Shown in pieces: positions 42,030-52,755 of a stretch of 64,000 nt of DNA (its first letter is position 1; each line of letters opens with the position of its first letter). Origin of the DNA: Sceloporus undulatus (lineage: Eukaryota > Chordata > Lepidosauria > Squamata > Phrynosomatidae); NCBI RefSeq assembly GCF_019175285.1, contig NC_056525.1:134441521-134505520 (forward strand). Reading direction: 5' to 3'. Made by a program: the position numbers and the translations under genes. Under the pieces are notes generated by a model that was given only the letters and a program-made list of their open reading frames with translations, had not been told where the DNA came from and searched no databases.

Positions 42030-42195
42030 GTTATTCAGTTTACAAAGTGTAAGCTAATGGCCCCCAACAAGCAGAGTATTCATTTGAGGGATGCAGGGCT
42101 GAGTCGACTCTGAGCCCCTGGCTGGGATCGAACTCACAACTTTGAGGTTTAGAGAGTGGCTGCAGTACAGGCATTTAACCACTGCACCACCGGAG
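42030..42195 (-). repeat. tRNA-derived SINE, antisense
   Basis: The minus strand starts GGTGGTGCAGTGGTTAAATG (A box-like) and has GTGAGTTCGATCCCAGCC (B box), as in tRNA-derived SINEs. Confidence 0.7.
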
Positions 42196-42399
42196 CATAA
42201 TAGTTTGAGGAAGGCAGTTTCACATGTAGCTTAGATTTATGTTTCCCCCCAACATTATAGTCATTGGAGTAATGGTGGGAAAAGGAACCAGGAAGCTCGC
42301 TCTGGCGACGACGGGGAGGGTTCTCTATGTTACTAGCTCTATAGAAGCCTTCCACAGACTCAGCAGCAGGCGCTAGAGCGGGGTTCTCCGGAGCGCGCC

Positions 42400-42640
42400 C
42401 CCTTGCGTGTGGTGACGTCAGAGCGGTGGGCGTGGCCTCCGGCGTGGGTGTGGGCGTGGCCTCCGTTCCTGGGCGGGCGTGGATTGATTGGGGCAGTTTG
42501 AGGCAGCGGCAGGACGGAGGCGCAAGCGCGAGGAAGGCGGCCGTTGGCGGCGGGGCGCGAGGCGGATGAAGTGAGAGGAGGATTGGAAGCGTCCCTTTCC
42601 AGTCAGTGGGCGCCGCCGGGGCCTGGCTGAGAGCGGAGCC
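42400..42640 (+). promoter_or_regulatory. DIAPH1: DIAPH1 CpG-island promoter / 5'UTR
   Basis: A dense CpG stretch starts near 42340. It holds a perfect CRE palindrome TGACGTCA at 42413-42420, then two imperfect copies of a GGGCGTGGCCTCCG unit (42428-42465) and GGGCGGGCGTGG, all Sp1/KLF-type sites. No TATA box is visible. The ATG at 42641 has a near-ideal GAGCCATGG context. The transcription start is not determinable. Confidence 0.75.
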
Positions 42641-42811
42641 ATGGAGGGCGGAGGAGGAGGACGCGGCGGCGGTGGTGGTGGTGGTGGTTCCACGCGCGGA
42701 GCCGGCCGCGAGAGGAAGAAGGGCAAGAGCCCCGAGGAGACCCCCGCAGCCGGCGCCGCCGCAGGGGTCGGGGCAGATCCAGGAGGAGGAGGAGGGAAAC
42801 CCCGGAAGTTT
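42641..42811 (+). CDS. DIAPH1: Diaphanous-related formin 1, first coding exon
   Basis: DIAPH1 (mDia1) is a Rho-activated formin that nucleates and elongates linear actin filaments. The 57 codons begin MEGGGGG and pass through a glycine tract, then RERKKGKSPEETPAAGA, and end GGGGKPRKF at a GTGAGT donor, phase 0. Human exon 1 begins MEPPGG, has the similar basic RDKKKGRSPDELPSAG, and ends GGKSKKF before TLKRLMAD; this match and the position behind HDAC3 identify the gene. The basic stretch lies upstream of the Rho-binding (GBD) domain. The glycine tract, coded by GGN with a pure GGT run at 42672-42689, is longer than in human. The rest of the protein lies beyond the window. Confidence 0.9.
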
Positions 42812-43030
42812 GTGAGTGTTGACGACTAGAGCCAGCCGAGGGGGCGGGGGAAGCACACCTGCCCCGAGGAGGAGGGGGGAAGCCCCTCAGGGGGAGGGGG
42901 AAGCCCCGGAGGAGGCAGCTCCAGGGTTCCTCCCTCCCGGGTCATCGGGCCACACGGGCTCCTCGTCTGCTCCGCCGGCAAGGGCTCAGACGGAGGAACC
43001 TGGCCGAGTTTCCCTCAGACGGGACCATTC

Positions 43031-43640
43031 CCTTCGCCTGCCTCCCTCCCTCCTTCACTCTTTCTCTCTCTCTCCCTCCTTCTTTCCTTCCTTCGTTCCC
43101 TTCTTCTTTCCTTTCCGCCCTCTTTCTTTCCTTCCTTCCTTCCTTCCTTCCTTCCTTCTTTTCTTCCCTCCCTCCTCCCTCCAGCCTTCTCGCTCTCTCT
43201 CCCTCCTTCTTACCTTCTTTTCTTCCTTCCTTCCTTCCTTCCTTCCTTCCTTCTTTTCTTCCCTCCCTTTCAGCCTTCTCGCTCGCTCTCTCTCCCTCCT
43301 TCTTACGTTCTCTGCGTTTTGTATTTCCTTCCTGCTTTTCTTCCCGCCCTCCTCCCTCCAGCCTCTATTGCTTCTCTCTTCCTCTCCTCCATCCAGTCTT
43401 TCTGTTCCCTTATTTCTTCTGTCCTTCTTTCCTTTCCTCCCTCTTCCCTCCAGCCTTCTTTCTCTCTCTCTCTCCCTCCTTCCCTTCCCTTCTTTTCTTC
43501 TTTCCTTCTTTCCTTCCTTCTTTCCTTCCCTCCCTCCAGCCTTCTTTCTTTCTCTCCCTCCCTCTCCCTCCCTCCTTCTCTCCTTTCATTTCCTTCCTTC
43601 CTTCCTTCCCTCCTTCCTCCCTTCCCTCCTTCCTTCAGGG
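43031..43640 (+). repeat. Polypyrimidine tract (CCTT/CCCT)n, about 600 bp
   Basis: Almost uninterrupted C/T on the plus strand, made of CCTT and CCCTCC units with loosely repeated blocks around CCAGCCTTCT(C/T). It begins 220 bp into DIAPH1 intron 1. Long open frames across it are artefacts of composition. Confidence 0.95.
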
Positions 43641-44039
43641 TCTCTTGAGGGCAGCCTGGTGCTGAGGTCCCTCTGACTCCTGTGGCCTGGGACCCACTAA
43701 GCCAAGTGAAGCCCTCCTTGCCCATGGAGAGACCATTCTTTTCTCCCTGGGGGCAGGCATGGCTTCTCTGTGGGCAAGGGCTGCTGTCATTTGCTTCAGG
43801 GATATCCAAGAGGTGGCTTTTGCCCATTCCTTCCTCTGAAATATAGCTTTCAGCACCTGGTATTCTCTGGTGACCAGAGCCTAGATCCCTTGGTTAGTCC
43901 CAGTGAACCAATTGATCATTGAAATGTTGACTTACCAAGTCCCTGCAGTACAGGCTTTACATCACTTAAGGCTAACAGTTGGATTTAGGCCATAAGACTC
44001 TCAGCGCTTCGTCAGCTCCGCTGGTATTTGTTGGTGGTC

Positions 44040-44141
44040 CCTGCTTAGCCTCCAAGATCATGTACATGAAATACAGCCTACAGCGCCTGGTGGGCTCCCA
44101 TCCCAGTGCTAACTAGGGCAACACTGGGACCCAATTGAACA
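44040..44141 (-). repeat. 5S rRNA-derived SINE pieces
   Basis: ACAGCCTACAGCGCCTGG and CCCATCCCAGTGCTAACTAG match the reverse complement of the 5S rRNA 3' half, and TGCTTAGCCTCCAAGATCAT matches its middle. The two pieces lie in permuted order, as from two copies. Confidence 0.6.
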
Positions 44142-44142
44142 C

Positions 44143-44300
44143 ACTTCCTTGGAACGTGGTGGAGTCTCCTCCTTCGGAGGCCTTTAAACAGAGGCTGGGT
44201 GGCCAACTGTCAGGTGTGTGTGCGTTGATTGAGAGTTCCTGCATGGCAAAAGGGGGTGGACTGGGTGGCCCTTGGGGTCTCCTCCAACTCTATGATTCTG
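44143..44300 (+). repeat. CR1 LINE 3' end
   Basis: GTGGTGGAGTCTCCTCCTTC then TTTAAACAGAGGCTGGGTGG and CCAACTCTATGATTCTGTGA, the CR1 3' end. Confidence 0.8.
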
Positions 44301-45779
44301 TGACTGCTTAGCTGTCTTTAGGGCAGCGTGTGCCATTTACATGCAGAGGGGGCCAGCTGTGCTCTTCGGCAGTCCCCTGCCAGGCCATGGAAGAGCCCTC
44401 TGGCTCCTGGCACTTGAGCCTGGACAGGGCTGGCCTCATTCAGCCTCTTGCCCTCCCTTACATTTTCCCTGAGAAGTATGTGAACGCATGTTAAGGAGGT
44501 GGTATGTTCCTCTCTGAGTCTCACATTTCCTCAGCTCTTAATATCTGAATCTTAAAGGATGTGGGCACTGAATGGAGGGGTACAGCAAACTGGAATCATT
44601 ATGAACAGCAGTCACTTGCTATAAAAGTACCAGTTGTTCAGTCCTTGCCAGTGGCTTTGAGCTCATACTCCGTAGTAGTGAATGGGGAGCCTGTCAAATC
44701 ATACTTATTGTGCAGGGTTAGTTTTTGTATTTGTTTAGAAGAGAGGTAACTGATTTATAAAGTTCCCCTTTCTTCCATGACTAATGTGTCTAACAGTAAC
44801 AAGAAGCACTTACTTAATAGATACTCTTCAAATGAACTCTTAAGTTGGAGCTCCATGAGACACAAGCTTGACTAGTGATAGATCACAACTCTGCTTACTT
44901 CTCTATACTACTTCTCTTTTCACAACTTCTCTCTAAAAATCCCAGTATCGATGTTAAAGAATCATGTGGCCTCGGGGATTGCTGTTTATCTTGCCATCTT
45001 TGTTTTTATTTTGTTTATAGCACACTTTGCGAGTTCTGGTCTCTCCAGCAGCGCAGTACAATACCTTAGGTTTATCTTATGAGCCAAAGTAGGCTATGGA
45101 GCGGAAGCAGTTCATCAGACCTCTTTAAAGCTCGAAAGAACCGATGAGCTGGTATTTCCCCTGCTTTCAAACAGACATCTTCTAGGAAGGGAGGGAAAGG
45201 TCCTAATCCCTCTCCCAATACCAGTAGCTGACTGGGCTGCTTAAAGACAAGGCATTTATTGTGGGATTTCTGTAGCTCATTCACTCACATTTTACCTGGG
45301 TGGATCCATACAGTATTGTCACCTGTTTGCAATCTTTTCCCATGCTTACGCTGTGTACCCTGATGTTTACTGGTATTGGATCCCAGTGGGGTCTATGTTC
45401 ATAGAGAGTGCTGTGTTTTCTCCCTGATAGTGTGGAAAGTGCAGTGGAAGGGCAATCCTTTGTTAGTGCTAGGAGTCATCTGGAAGCATCCTGGTCCTAC
45501 CACCTTGCGTTCAACTTTTTGCAGGTAATCTGATCATAGAGCTGCTTTCATCCCACCCCCCATATCTTTCTCTGCTTTCACTGTGACAGGCTATAGGCTC
45601 CCCCGTTATTATATCCTGTAGTTTAGCAGATCTCAGGCAAATGGCTTTTGACTCCTTTGCTTTTGGTGACAGAGCCTTTTTCATGGTTCTACCCCTCAAT
45701 GGGCTGATTCCTACTGTCTCGCTATAATTATACAGAATTGTACAGTACAATGTTTTGTGTAAACTGTTCACTTGTTCTC
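44301..45779 (+). other. DIAPH1 intron 1 stretch without recognised features
   Basis: No repeat family, RNA gene or conserved frame seen. Confidence 0.5.
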
Positions 45780-45975
45780 TAGCCAGCATGGTGTTGTGCT
45801 TTGAATGTTGGACTAGAACTCTGGGAGACCAGGGTTCAAATCCCTACTTGGCCCTGGAAACCATCTGGGTTACTGTGGGCAAATTGCACTCTCTGGTTCT
45901 TGGAGGAAGGCAGTAGCAAATCTCATCTGGATAAATCTTGAATGACAGAGTTGCCACAAGTTGACTTGAGGGCAT
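45780..45975 (+). repeat. tRNA-type SINE, decayed
   Basis: CTAGCCAGCATGGTGTTGTG, AGGGTTCAAATCCCTACTTG (B box) and ACAAGTTGACTTGAGGGCA. Confidence 0.75.
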
Positions 45976-46926
45976 TTTTAAAAACAAACAAACCTGTTCT
46001 GTCTTGGTATAATTCACGTTGCAATTAATAGATTTGATCCCTTGGGGGAGAGAAGTCAAGAGACATGGGGTAACTATATTCAGTTCAGCAAGGCAATAAC
46101 CAGTGTTCAGTATCCTGCTTTTTGGTCAGTGGATGTGTTGTGACTTAAAAAACTGTCAACTAGCCTGTACCACACTATCATTTGAGAGTATGTAATGTCT
46201 GGGTAATGCCTCTGTGGCTTTCTTGTGGATCTTGGAATACACAATCCAGGTTTTCTCTGTTGCCCGTAAGCAGCCAATTGTACAGCTTAAAGCTTCAAAA
46301 GCCCTTTGTGGCTTCAGAACTATTGAAATTATGGCACACAGACCAGACTATATCTGTATGGCTAGGGCCACTCTGACATCTAAACAAACTGGCTAGTATA
46401 AGAAAAGAAAACAGAAGTGAAGTTTAAATGATAATTCCAGAACTGTCAGAAATAGATTAACTGTCAGAGACAAAGATCAAAATCTTAGAAAAATTCAGAA
46501 GTGTGCTTGAAATTTGCTCAAGGATTATCAGTTCATCTAAAAGTGTGCAAGCTGTAGTCATCGGTATCGGGTGAGCTATGCACAGTGCAGTATAGGCTAG
46601 ATCCTATAGATCTCTGCAGCCAGGGTGACATTGTGTTTTTGTTTGATGTAGCACAAGCAGTAATTTGCCTTAACACATTTGAAAACATGATAATTAAACA
46701 TGGAGTAATAGACTGAAACTGTTTCAGTGTATACTGTGAACTGATTCTCAGTTCCCCAGCAGCCTACAATAAACTGCTGCTTTATTTGAAAATGAACCTT
46801 GAAATGGGGAATATGCTAAGAAATAACTGTGCTACTGAAATGGGAAGCATGCCCGAAAATTGTCTGTATTTTGCCCCAAGTTATGCCTTTTGAGACAATT
46901 TACCTTTGCCTCGTTTTACATCTTGT
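45976..46926 (+). other. DIAPH1 intron 1 stretch without recognised features
   Basis: Nothing identifiable seen on either strand. Confidence 0.45.
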
Positions 46927-47152
46927 AGAACCAGTGTGATGTAGTGGTCTGAGTTCTGGACTCTAGAAGAGATGCATTCAAACCCCATCTGACTATGGAT
47001 ACCCCACTGGGTGATCTTGCGGAAGTCCCACTCAATCTTAGAGGAGGGCAGTGGTAAACTCCTCTGAACAAATCTTGCCAAGAAAACACTGTGATAGATT
47101 TGTCTTGGGGTCACCATAAGTCAGAAACAACTTGAAGGTACATAGCAACAAC
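46927..47152 (+). repeat. tRNA-type SINE with Bov-B-like tail
   Basis: GAACCAGTGTGATGTAGTGG, CCACTGGGTGATCTTGCGGA and CCATAAGTCAGAAACAACTT GAAGG. Confidence 0.8.
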
Positions 47153-47274
47153 TGACTTCTTGCTCCAAGTTCTTGCTTATACATTGCAAAATGTTTCTTG
47201 AGGGCAAGGATGGGAAATGGATCACTGGTTCTAGGAGCCCCCCCCCCTTTTTTTTTTCTCCTGGGACCATCTAA

Positions 47275-47405
47275 GGCAAACTATACCCTTTAAGAGATTT
47301 TGGACTTCAGCTCCCAGAAGCCTCAGCCATGTTGCCCATTAGTCTGGGATTCTGGGAGCTGAAATCCAAAATCCCTTAAAGAGCACAGTTTGGGGACCAC
47401 TGCCC
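47275..47405 (+). repeat. MITE family C
   Basis: GAGATTTTGGACTTCAGCTC is mirrored by GAGCTGAAATCCAAAATCCC. The right end GCACAGTTTGGGGACCACTG matches 2600. Confidence 0.75.
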
Positions 47406-48570
47406 TAAGGGCTGCACACAACCAGAATTCCAAACTACAACTTCTCTCAAACCCAGAGGGGGAAAGAAGTCAATTTCTAATTTTGAAAACTTTTTTTAAT
47501 GTTAAAGGGTGTAGGTAGGGATGGGGCTGTGGTCTATTTGGATGTGATTTGAAAGTGAGGATTGAGGTGAATTTATGCTCTCAAAAGGAATCTCATCTTG
47601 GAATATACATTCAATAAATAATTATGCCAGCCCAGGTGGGAAGGAGACAGCCCCTTCATTGCTTTAGCAGGAAGTGAAGAGTGCTTTGAAAGCATGGAAC
47701 TGACTGATCTGTACTTTGTAAACTTTTCTTCTTGGTGATGAGTGAGAGAGAAGAGAGCTGAGTATGTGAAGATAGGGGAGAGAGGTGGGGGTATGCTGGA
47801 GACAGAACTAGTGATGGCCTTCAGAGGGAGGAGGAATGATGATTTTAACAGCAGATCATCACTAAACTCACACTCTTCCTCCCTCTGGATCATTGCAAGA
47901 GGCAGAGAAAAATCATGTGGAGTAGTGATGATCTTCAGAGAGCGAGGGAACATATGTTTGGTAGCTGTGGACCTGGCCATTGTTAGCATGTGGGTTGTAA
48001 AAGATGACCTGAAGGAACTTGGTTGCAATATGAAAAAGATTGCTTGCTCCCATGCATATAGGATCTTACTATAATTTGGGAGAAAATTTGTCTAGTGACT
48101 GATGTTGAATCAGTTTACACTTTGTACTCAGAATATTACATTGGGGAAAACATGTTTATATGTGTATAAATTAGGTTCTAGTGATGGATTCATTAGGACT
48201 GTAAGCTAAGGTACTCCCCTCTGCTTTTTAGTTTCCTAGGCTTGATCTCTTTCTGGCCTCCGTCTTTTTGTTTGCATTTGTAAAAATGTTGATAACTTAA
48301 CTTCACCATAGTTTGGCCTGGAGGGAAAAAAAACATGGCAAAGGAGAGGCTATTTTTGAAAGTCACTCACTGCCTCCATTGAACAAACAAAACAGGTTTT
48401 ACCTTTTTTAGTCTTTTCTTCCAGTGACTTCTCTAATCATCTATATTTGGTCTAACATAGTAGCATAACTTTCCTTTCCCATACTCTGATCAAAAAGACA
48501 CAGGAGAAGGGATATAGTTGTTTTCAAAATAAGAATTTGAGGTGAGTGAAACCCTTGAGAATGGCCTGTA
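47406..48570 (+). other. DIAPH1 intron 1 stretch without recognised features
   Basis: A 110-codon plus frame and a 151-codon minus frame overlap at 47573-48074. Neither has a recognisable motif or splice context; I see nothing else. Confidence 0.4.
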
Positions 48571-48775
48571 CAATTGTCCCTTAGTATCCGGGGGCCGGGG
48601 AGGCTTCTGTTTTGGACCCCTTGCACGGATGCCAAAATCGCAGGTCCAAGTCCTGTAGTTTTAAAGACAGTACATGTGTGCAAGGCTGCACTGCTGCGGT
48701 GGCATGCATGCACCAATATTAGAGCCAATGAGGCTTGCTATCCACGGATGCTCAGATCTACAATGGTAAGCTGAG
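48571..48775 (+). repeat. Pogo-like MITE, divergent
   Basis: CAATTGTCCCTTAGTATCCG after TA and TATCCACGGATGCTCAGATC near the right end. The interior differs from the HDAC3 intron copies. Confidence 0.6.
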
Positions 48776-48954
48776 GATGGATGGGGAGGCTGTAGTTCTG
48801 AGAGAACCTTGAGTTCAGCACAAGAGCTTTCTCTCTCCTTTTGAAACTTCAGCTAGTGTAGAACACTGGAGAGCTGAATGCTGGTGGAAGTAAAGCATTT
48901 GAGTTGTGTTATACCTGTTGTGTTAAACTTATTGCTAATAGTGTTGTGTCATCT

Positions 48955-49250
48955 GTGTATCATAGGTTGTTAATGTTCCTATCTCTGATCTTCACTTCTC
49001 TGGTGCCTGAATCTAAGCCTGTTTTGCATATGATGATTTTTGCATACAGTTTGAATATAGGGTGATAGTATGCAGCTTTGCCTGATCCCTTTTCTGATTT
49101 GTAACCATTCTGATTCTACATATTCAGTTCTGATGGCAGCCTCTTGCCCTGAATAGAGATTACCCATCAGGATGATCATATGTGGTGGTACTCCCATTTA
49201 TTTGGAAGCATTCCATAGTTTTTCATAGTCTATGCAGTCAAATTTACTGT
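48955..49250 (-). mobile_element. Bov-B/RTE LINE, RT fragment (inverted part)
   Basis: The minus strand reads SKFDCIDYEKLWNASK, then MGVPPHMIILMGNLYSGQEA and RKGIRQSCILSPYIQT, the RTE/Bov-B reverse-transcriptase centre. It directly precedes the plus-strand 3' part of the same kind of element. Confidence 0.8.
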
Positions 49251-49745
49251 TATCAATAAAGAAATTAGAAGAAGGCTAGGATTGGGTATCCTAAAGAGCA
49301 AAGATATAACTTTGAACACTAAAGTGAGGATAGGCCAAGCCATTGTATTCTCCATTACTATGTATGGATATCCATAAGAGATGGATAGTGAAGAAGGCTA
49401 GCAGAGAGAAATTAAACTCTTTTGGGATTTGGTGTTGGAGAAGTGTGTTGAGGATACTGTGGATGAACAGATGAATCCAAACTATCATTGAAAGCCAGGA
49501 TGACTAAATTGAGACTGTTGTATTTTGGCCACATCATGAGAAAGCATGAGTCATTAGAAAAAAACAATAATGTTCATGAAGGCAGAGGGAAGCAGAAAGA
49601 GAGGGAGACCACATGCCAGACGGATTGACTCAGTCAGAGAGGCCTGAGCTTGTAAGATCTGAGCAGAGCAGTGGAGGACAGGAGACGTCTCATCCACAGG
49701 GTCACCATGTCTCAAGGTTGACTTGAGGACAGTAAACAACAACAA
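49251..49745 (+). mobile_element. Bov-B/RTE LINE, 3' part
   Basis: The plus strand reads KEIRRRLGLGILKSKDITLN then TKVRIGQAIVFSITMYGYP, continuing to KIKLFWDL-type sequence and the 3' tail AAGGTTGACTTGAGGACAGT with AACAACAACAAA. Frames are broken by stops. Confidence 0.8.
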
Positions 49746-49749
49746 AACT

Positions 49750-49990
49750 TGTTCTGTGCCAGCTGTATTGCTGCCTGTTGACTTCCAAGCTCAGTTCGGA
49801 GTCTATATACAGGCCTCTGAAGCTCTGAATGGCTTGGGATCATGTTGCTGGAAGAAGTACCTGGGCCAGTAAAACTGCACAAGGATTAAGGTTAGAGTCA
49901 GAGGCTCCGCTGTAGTTTGTGTCAGCTGGATTGGTAGACACAAGGGACAGGCCTTTTAAACTGTGGCTCTTTATTAATTAAAATCCTTTC
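49750..49990 (+). repeat. L2-type LINE remnant
   Basis: CTGCCTGTTGACTTCCAAGC then AGGCCTCTGAAGCTCTGAAT GGCTTGGG follow the L2 LPVDFRIQFK..ALNGLG motif at DNA level. Decayed. Confidence 0.5.
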
Positions 49991-50566
49991 CACTCGAAAG
50001 ATTTTAGTTCCTTCTGTCAGTTTTTAAACAGGCTTTTAAGAACCTTTTATTTTGGTGCACTTTTGATTGAGAAGAGATATTCTTTTGTTGTATTGAATGT
50101 ATTTTGGTTGGCCTGGTTTTTGAGTCTGAATATTAGATGAAATTATTATTAATGAACTGCTCTACTGATAATGAATATTGTTTTATTGTTCTTCAGTTGT
50201 GCTGTTGGGTTATTTTCTTTGAAAAGTGGCATATAAATTATTTGTCTTGAGTTAGTTGCATGGTGTGTGTGTGTGATATACCAAACTCAGTGGCAGTTTT
50301 CATTCTGTGGTAGAAAGGCTTTCTGCCAATACAAGTCCTGTATGATAAACAGCCTTGAGTTCTGTGGGTGTAATCAGTTTTCATGTACAGTATTTGTTTC
50401 AGATGAATGCTGAAAGAAATTTTAAAAGAGATCTTACAATGAATGCTCTCCCAGATTCTGTTCTTCATTTTGCTCTTAATAATTAAAAATAAATATAATA
50501 TACCTGACAAGCCTTGGTCTTGGCTACAACACAGTTAAAAGTTTGGCTGAAATACTGGTACTTAAC

Positions 50567-50925
50567 ATGATACCTCTTTGCCTGATTCTTGAGTCAATTT
50601 TAAGCTTTTTATAGTTCTCCTAACCGAGACTGTGTTAACTTCCGGTGGTACTTTCCCTTGTCTTCTACAGGGAAGCAACTATAAAATGTCTGCTAATATG
50701 TGTTGTTAATGTGCAGATGTTCAGGCTCACATCTGAAATTCACAGATTGCAGAGGAAAAAGAATTTATTTAATTTTCTTTGTATAATGAGACCAGTGTGC
50801 AATGAATTGTTTAAGTAAGGACCTAGAGGTTCTTGTTACTTAATAGGAGTAAGTATTGTCATGCACTTCATAAAAAAAGTAAGCCCTATTGTGAAGTTGA
50901 AGGCTTTCATGGCCAGCATTCATAA
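50567..50925 (+). repeat. Source copy of the block repeated at 63650-64000
   Basis: Ordinary DIAPH1 intron sequence continuing into a MITE at about 50890. It is the better-quality copy of the pair. Confidence 0.75.
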
Positions 50926-51012
50926 TTTTTTGTGGGTTTTTTGGGCTATGTGAACATGTTCTAGAAGAGTTTATTCCTGATGTTTAGCCAGCATCTGTGG
51001 CTGGCATAAAGC
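50890..51012 (+). repeat. MITE family A, left arm
   Basis: TGTGAAGTTGAAGGCTTTCA, GTGGGTTTTTTGGGCTATGT and CAGCATCTGTGGCTGGCAT. It stops where the Bov-B copy begins. Confidence 0.7.
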
Positions 51013-51768
51013 AGGATTAGAATCAGAAGAAGGAGGTGTGAAAATTGGAGGAAGGAACACCAACAGTTTAAAATAAATGGATGGCACCACGCTACTAGCA
51101 CAAAATAGCAAAGACTTGAAATGATTACTGCAGAAAATCAAGGAATAAAGTGCAAAATCAGGTTTATAGCTGGACATTAAGAAAACGGAAATAATGACTA
51201 CTTAACTTTAGGGAGTTGTTCCATACCTTGGCTCCATCATTAATCAGAATGGAAACTGCAGCCAAGAAATCAGAAGAAGATTAGGATTTGGAAGGCAGCT
51301 ATGAAGGAACTAGACTGAACTATCAAGAGATATAATTGAATATTGAAGTTAGAATTGTCCATGCCTTTGTGCTTCCAGTTATTCTGTATGGTTATGAAAG
51401 CTGGACAGTGAAGTAGGCCGAAAATCAACTGATTTGAAATGTGGTGAACTGGTGATGGGAAAGAGTTATGTGGATATCATTTACAGCTAGAAAAATAAAT
51501 AAATAGGCCCTAGAGTAAATCAAGCCTGAACTTTTCCAAGAAGCCAAGATGATTAAACTGAGACTGTTATACTTTGGACATATCATGAGAAGACATTAAA
51601 AAAGACAATAATGCTTGGAAAGGTAGAATGCAGTAGGAGAGGGGGAACATCACTTTATGGATGGATACACACAACCAAGGAAGCCATGGACCTGAGTCTG
51701 TGATGATAGCGTGACTCATGGCGTTGCCATAAGTCGAAGTCTGATTGATGGTGGTTAACAACAGAGTA
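51013..51768 (+). mobile_element. Bov-B/RTE LINE, 5'-truncated 3' part
   Basis: The decayed frame includes DGTTLLAQNSKDLK, NQNGNCSQEIRRRLGFGRQL, VLPVILYGYESWTVK and RLLYFGHIMRRH-like text, all from the Bov-B ORF2 end. The 3' tail GCCATAAGTCGAAGTCTGAT ends in AACAACAG. A loss near 51190 and stops make it inactive. Confidence 0.8.
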
Positions 51769-52539
51769 CCTCTTAGGTTGGTTAGATTTCAAGATACCAT
51801 TACTGAAGGCGAGAGATAATGTTTGGAACCATTTCAGAATGGTCAAAATAGCTGTGTATTGACAACCCATCAAGATACGCGTTATCTGTGAAAGCTTTAG
51901 TTATCGATTAGATAAAATCTGCGCTTGTCTTGCATATTTTAAATCTACATTATTTTAAGAGTGTAGAAATTGGTCTTTTGAAGTTTCTGTTCTCTGATAC
52001 TTGTGTCTATTAATAAACAGAGAGAGAACATGGAAAAACCCCCACTGACATTGATTTTGAATAATGAAGGGGAGGAAAGCTAAGCACTAGCATTGCTTTT
52101 GGCATTATTGTAATTATTTAATTGTACCTAATCGTCTACTTGCATTTTCATTCAGGATAGCTTATGAGAGGCTATTTCCATTTCATGCTCACAATAGTCC
52201 TGTTCTATACATTGAACAGAGGGAGGGCAGATGATTCCCCTCCAAGCGCTGAGCCTCAACAGTGATTGGAACCCAAATCTCCTTTCTCAAACATCCACTT
52301 CATTTCATATGTTATAATTTCCAAAGTTTCTTCCAACAAAAAAATCTGGTTGTGCCTTGAAGACTAATTAAAGCACGAATGTTTGTGGATAATAGCCTGT
52401 ATGATCAAAGTTGTATGATCAAAGTTGTAAAGTGTTGTCCATAATTCAGATGTACAGTTCATACAGTTGGAAGTGGTACTGTAGCGAGGAAAAATAAATG
52501 CTGAAAGTATTGACTTTGTGTGTGCAAGCGCGCATGCAC

Positions 52540-52632
52540 CTATCAACTTATGGTCACCCCATGAATTCCATAGGGTTTTCCTAGGCAAGGAATAGTCAGA
52601 AGTTGTTTTTGTCATTTCTTTTTTCCAAAATA
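52540..52632 (-). repeat. Bov-B-like tail of a 5S-derived SINE
   Basis: The minus strand reads GGGGTGACCATAAGTTGATA after CCTAGGAAAACCCTATGGAA, the same tail logic as the tRNA-type SINEs. Confidence 0.6.
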
Positions 52633-52755
52633 CAGCCTAAAGCATCTGGTATTCATTTACAGTCTCCCATCCAAGTACTAACCAGGGCTGAACCCACTTA
52701 GCTTCCAAGATCAAATGGGATCTTGTATCTTTAGAGTATTTAGGCCCAACTGACA
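52633..52755 (-). repeat. 5S rRNA-derived SINE head
   Basis: Reverse complement of 5S rRNA: ACAGCCTAAAGCATCTGGTA, TCTCCCATCCAAGTACTAAC, CAGGGCTGAACCCACTTAGC and TTCCAAGATCAAATGGGATC. The polymerase III internal promoter region is largely recognisable. The tail at 52540-52632 makes it a SINE and not a plain 5S pseudogene. Confidence 0.75.

Larger units (their letters stand above)
34696..42399. other. HDAC3-DIAPH1 intergenic spacer
   Basis: No gene is supported. The repeats are listed separately. Nothing is recognised in 34696-35160, 36321-37311, 38281-38590 and 39425-40100. Confidence 0.7.

Noticed and set aside
42149-42856. 235-codon minus-strand open frame across the DIAPH1 promoter
   Set aside because: Antisense to the CpG island and exon 1; Pro/Ala/Thr-rich translation is a GC-content shadow.
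42816-43676. 286-codon open frame downstream of DIAPH1 exon 1
   Set aside because: It reads through the C/T tract and is a Ser/Pro/Leu/Phe low-complexity product of composition; it lacks any domain and lies in the intron.
47573-48074. Overlapping 110- and 151-codon frames on opposite strands
   Set aside because: No recognisable domain; overlapping frames of this size occur by chance in 64 kb.
52633-52755. Functional 5S rRNA gene
   Set aside because: Too diverged from 5S rRNA and joined to a SINE tail, so a SINE and not a gene.
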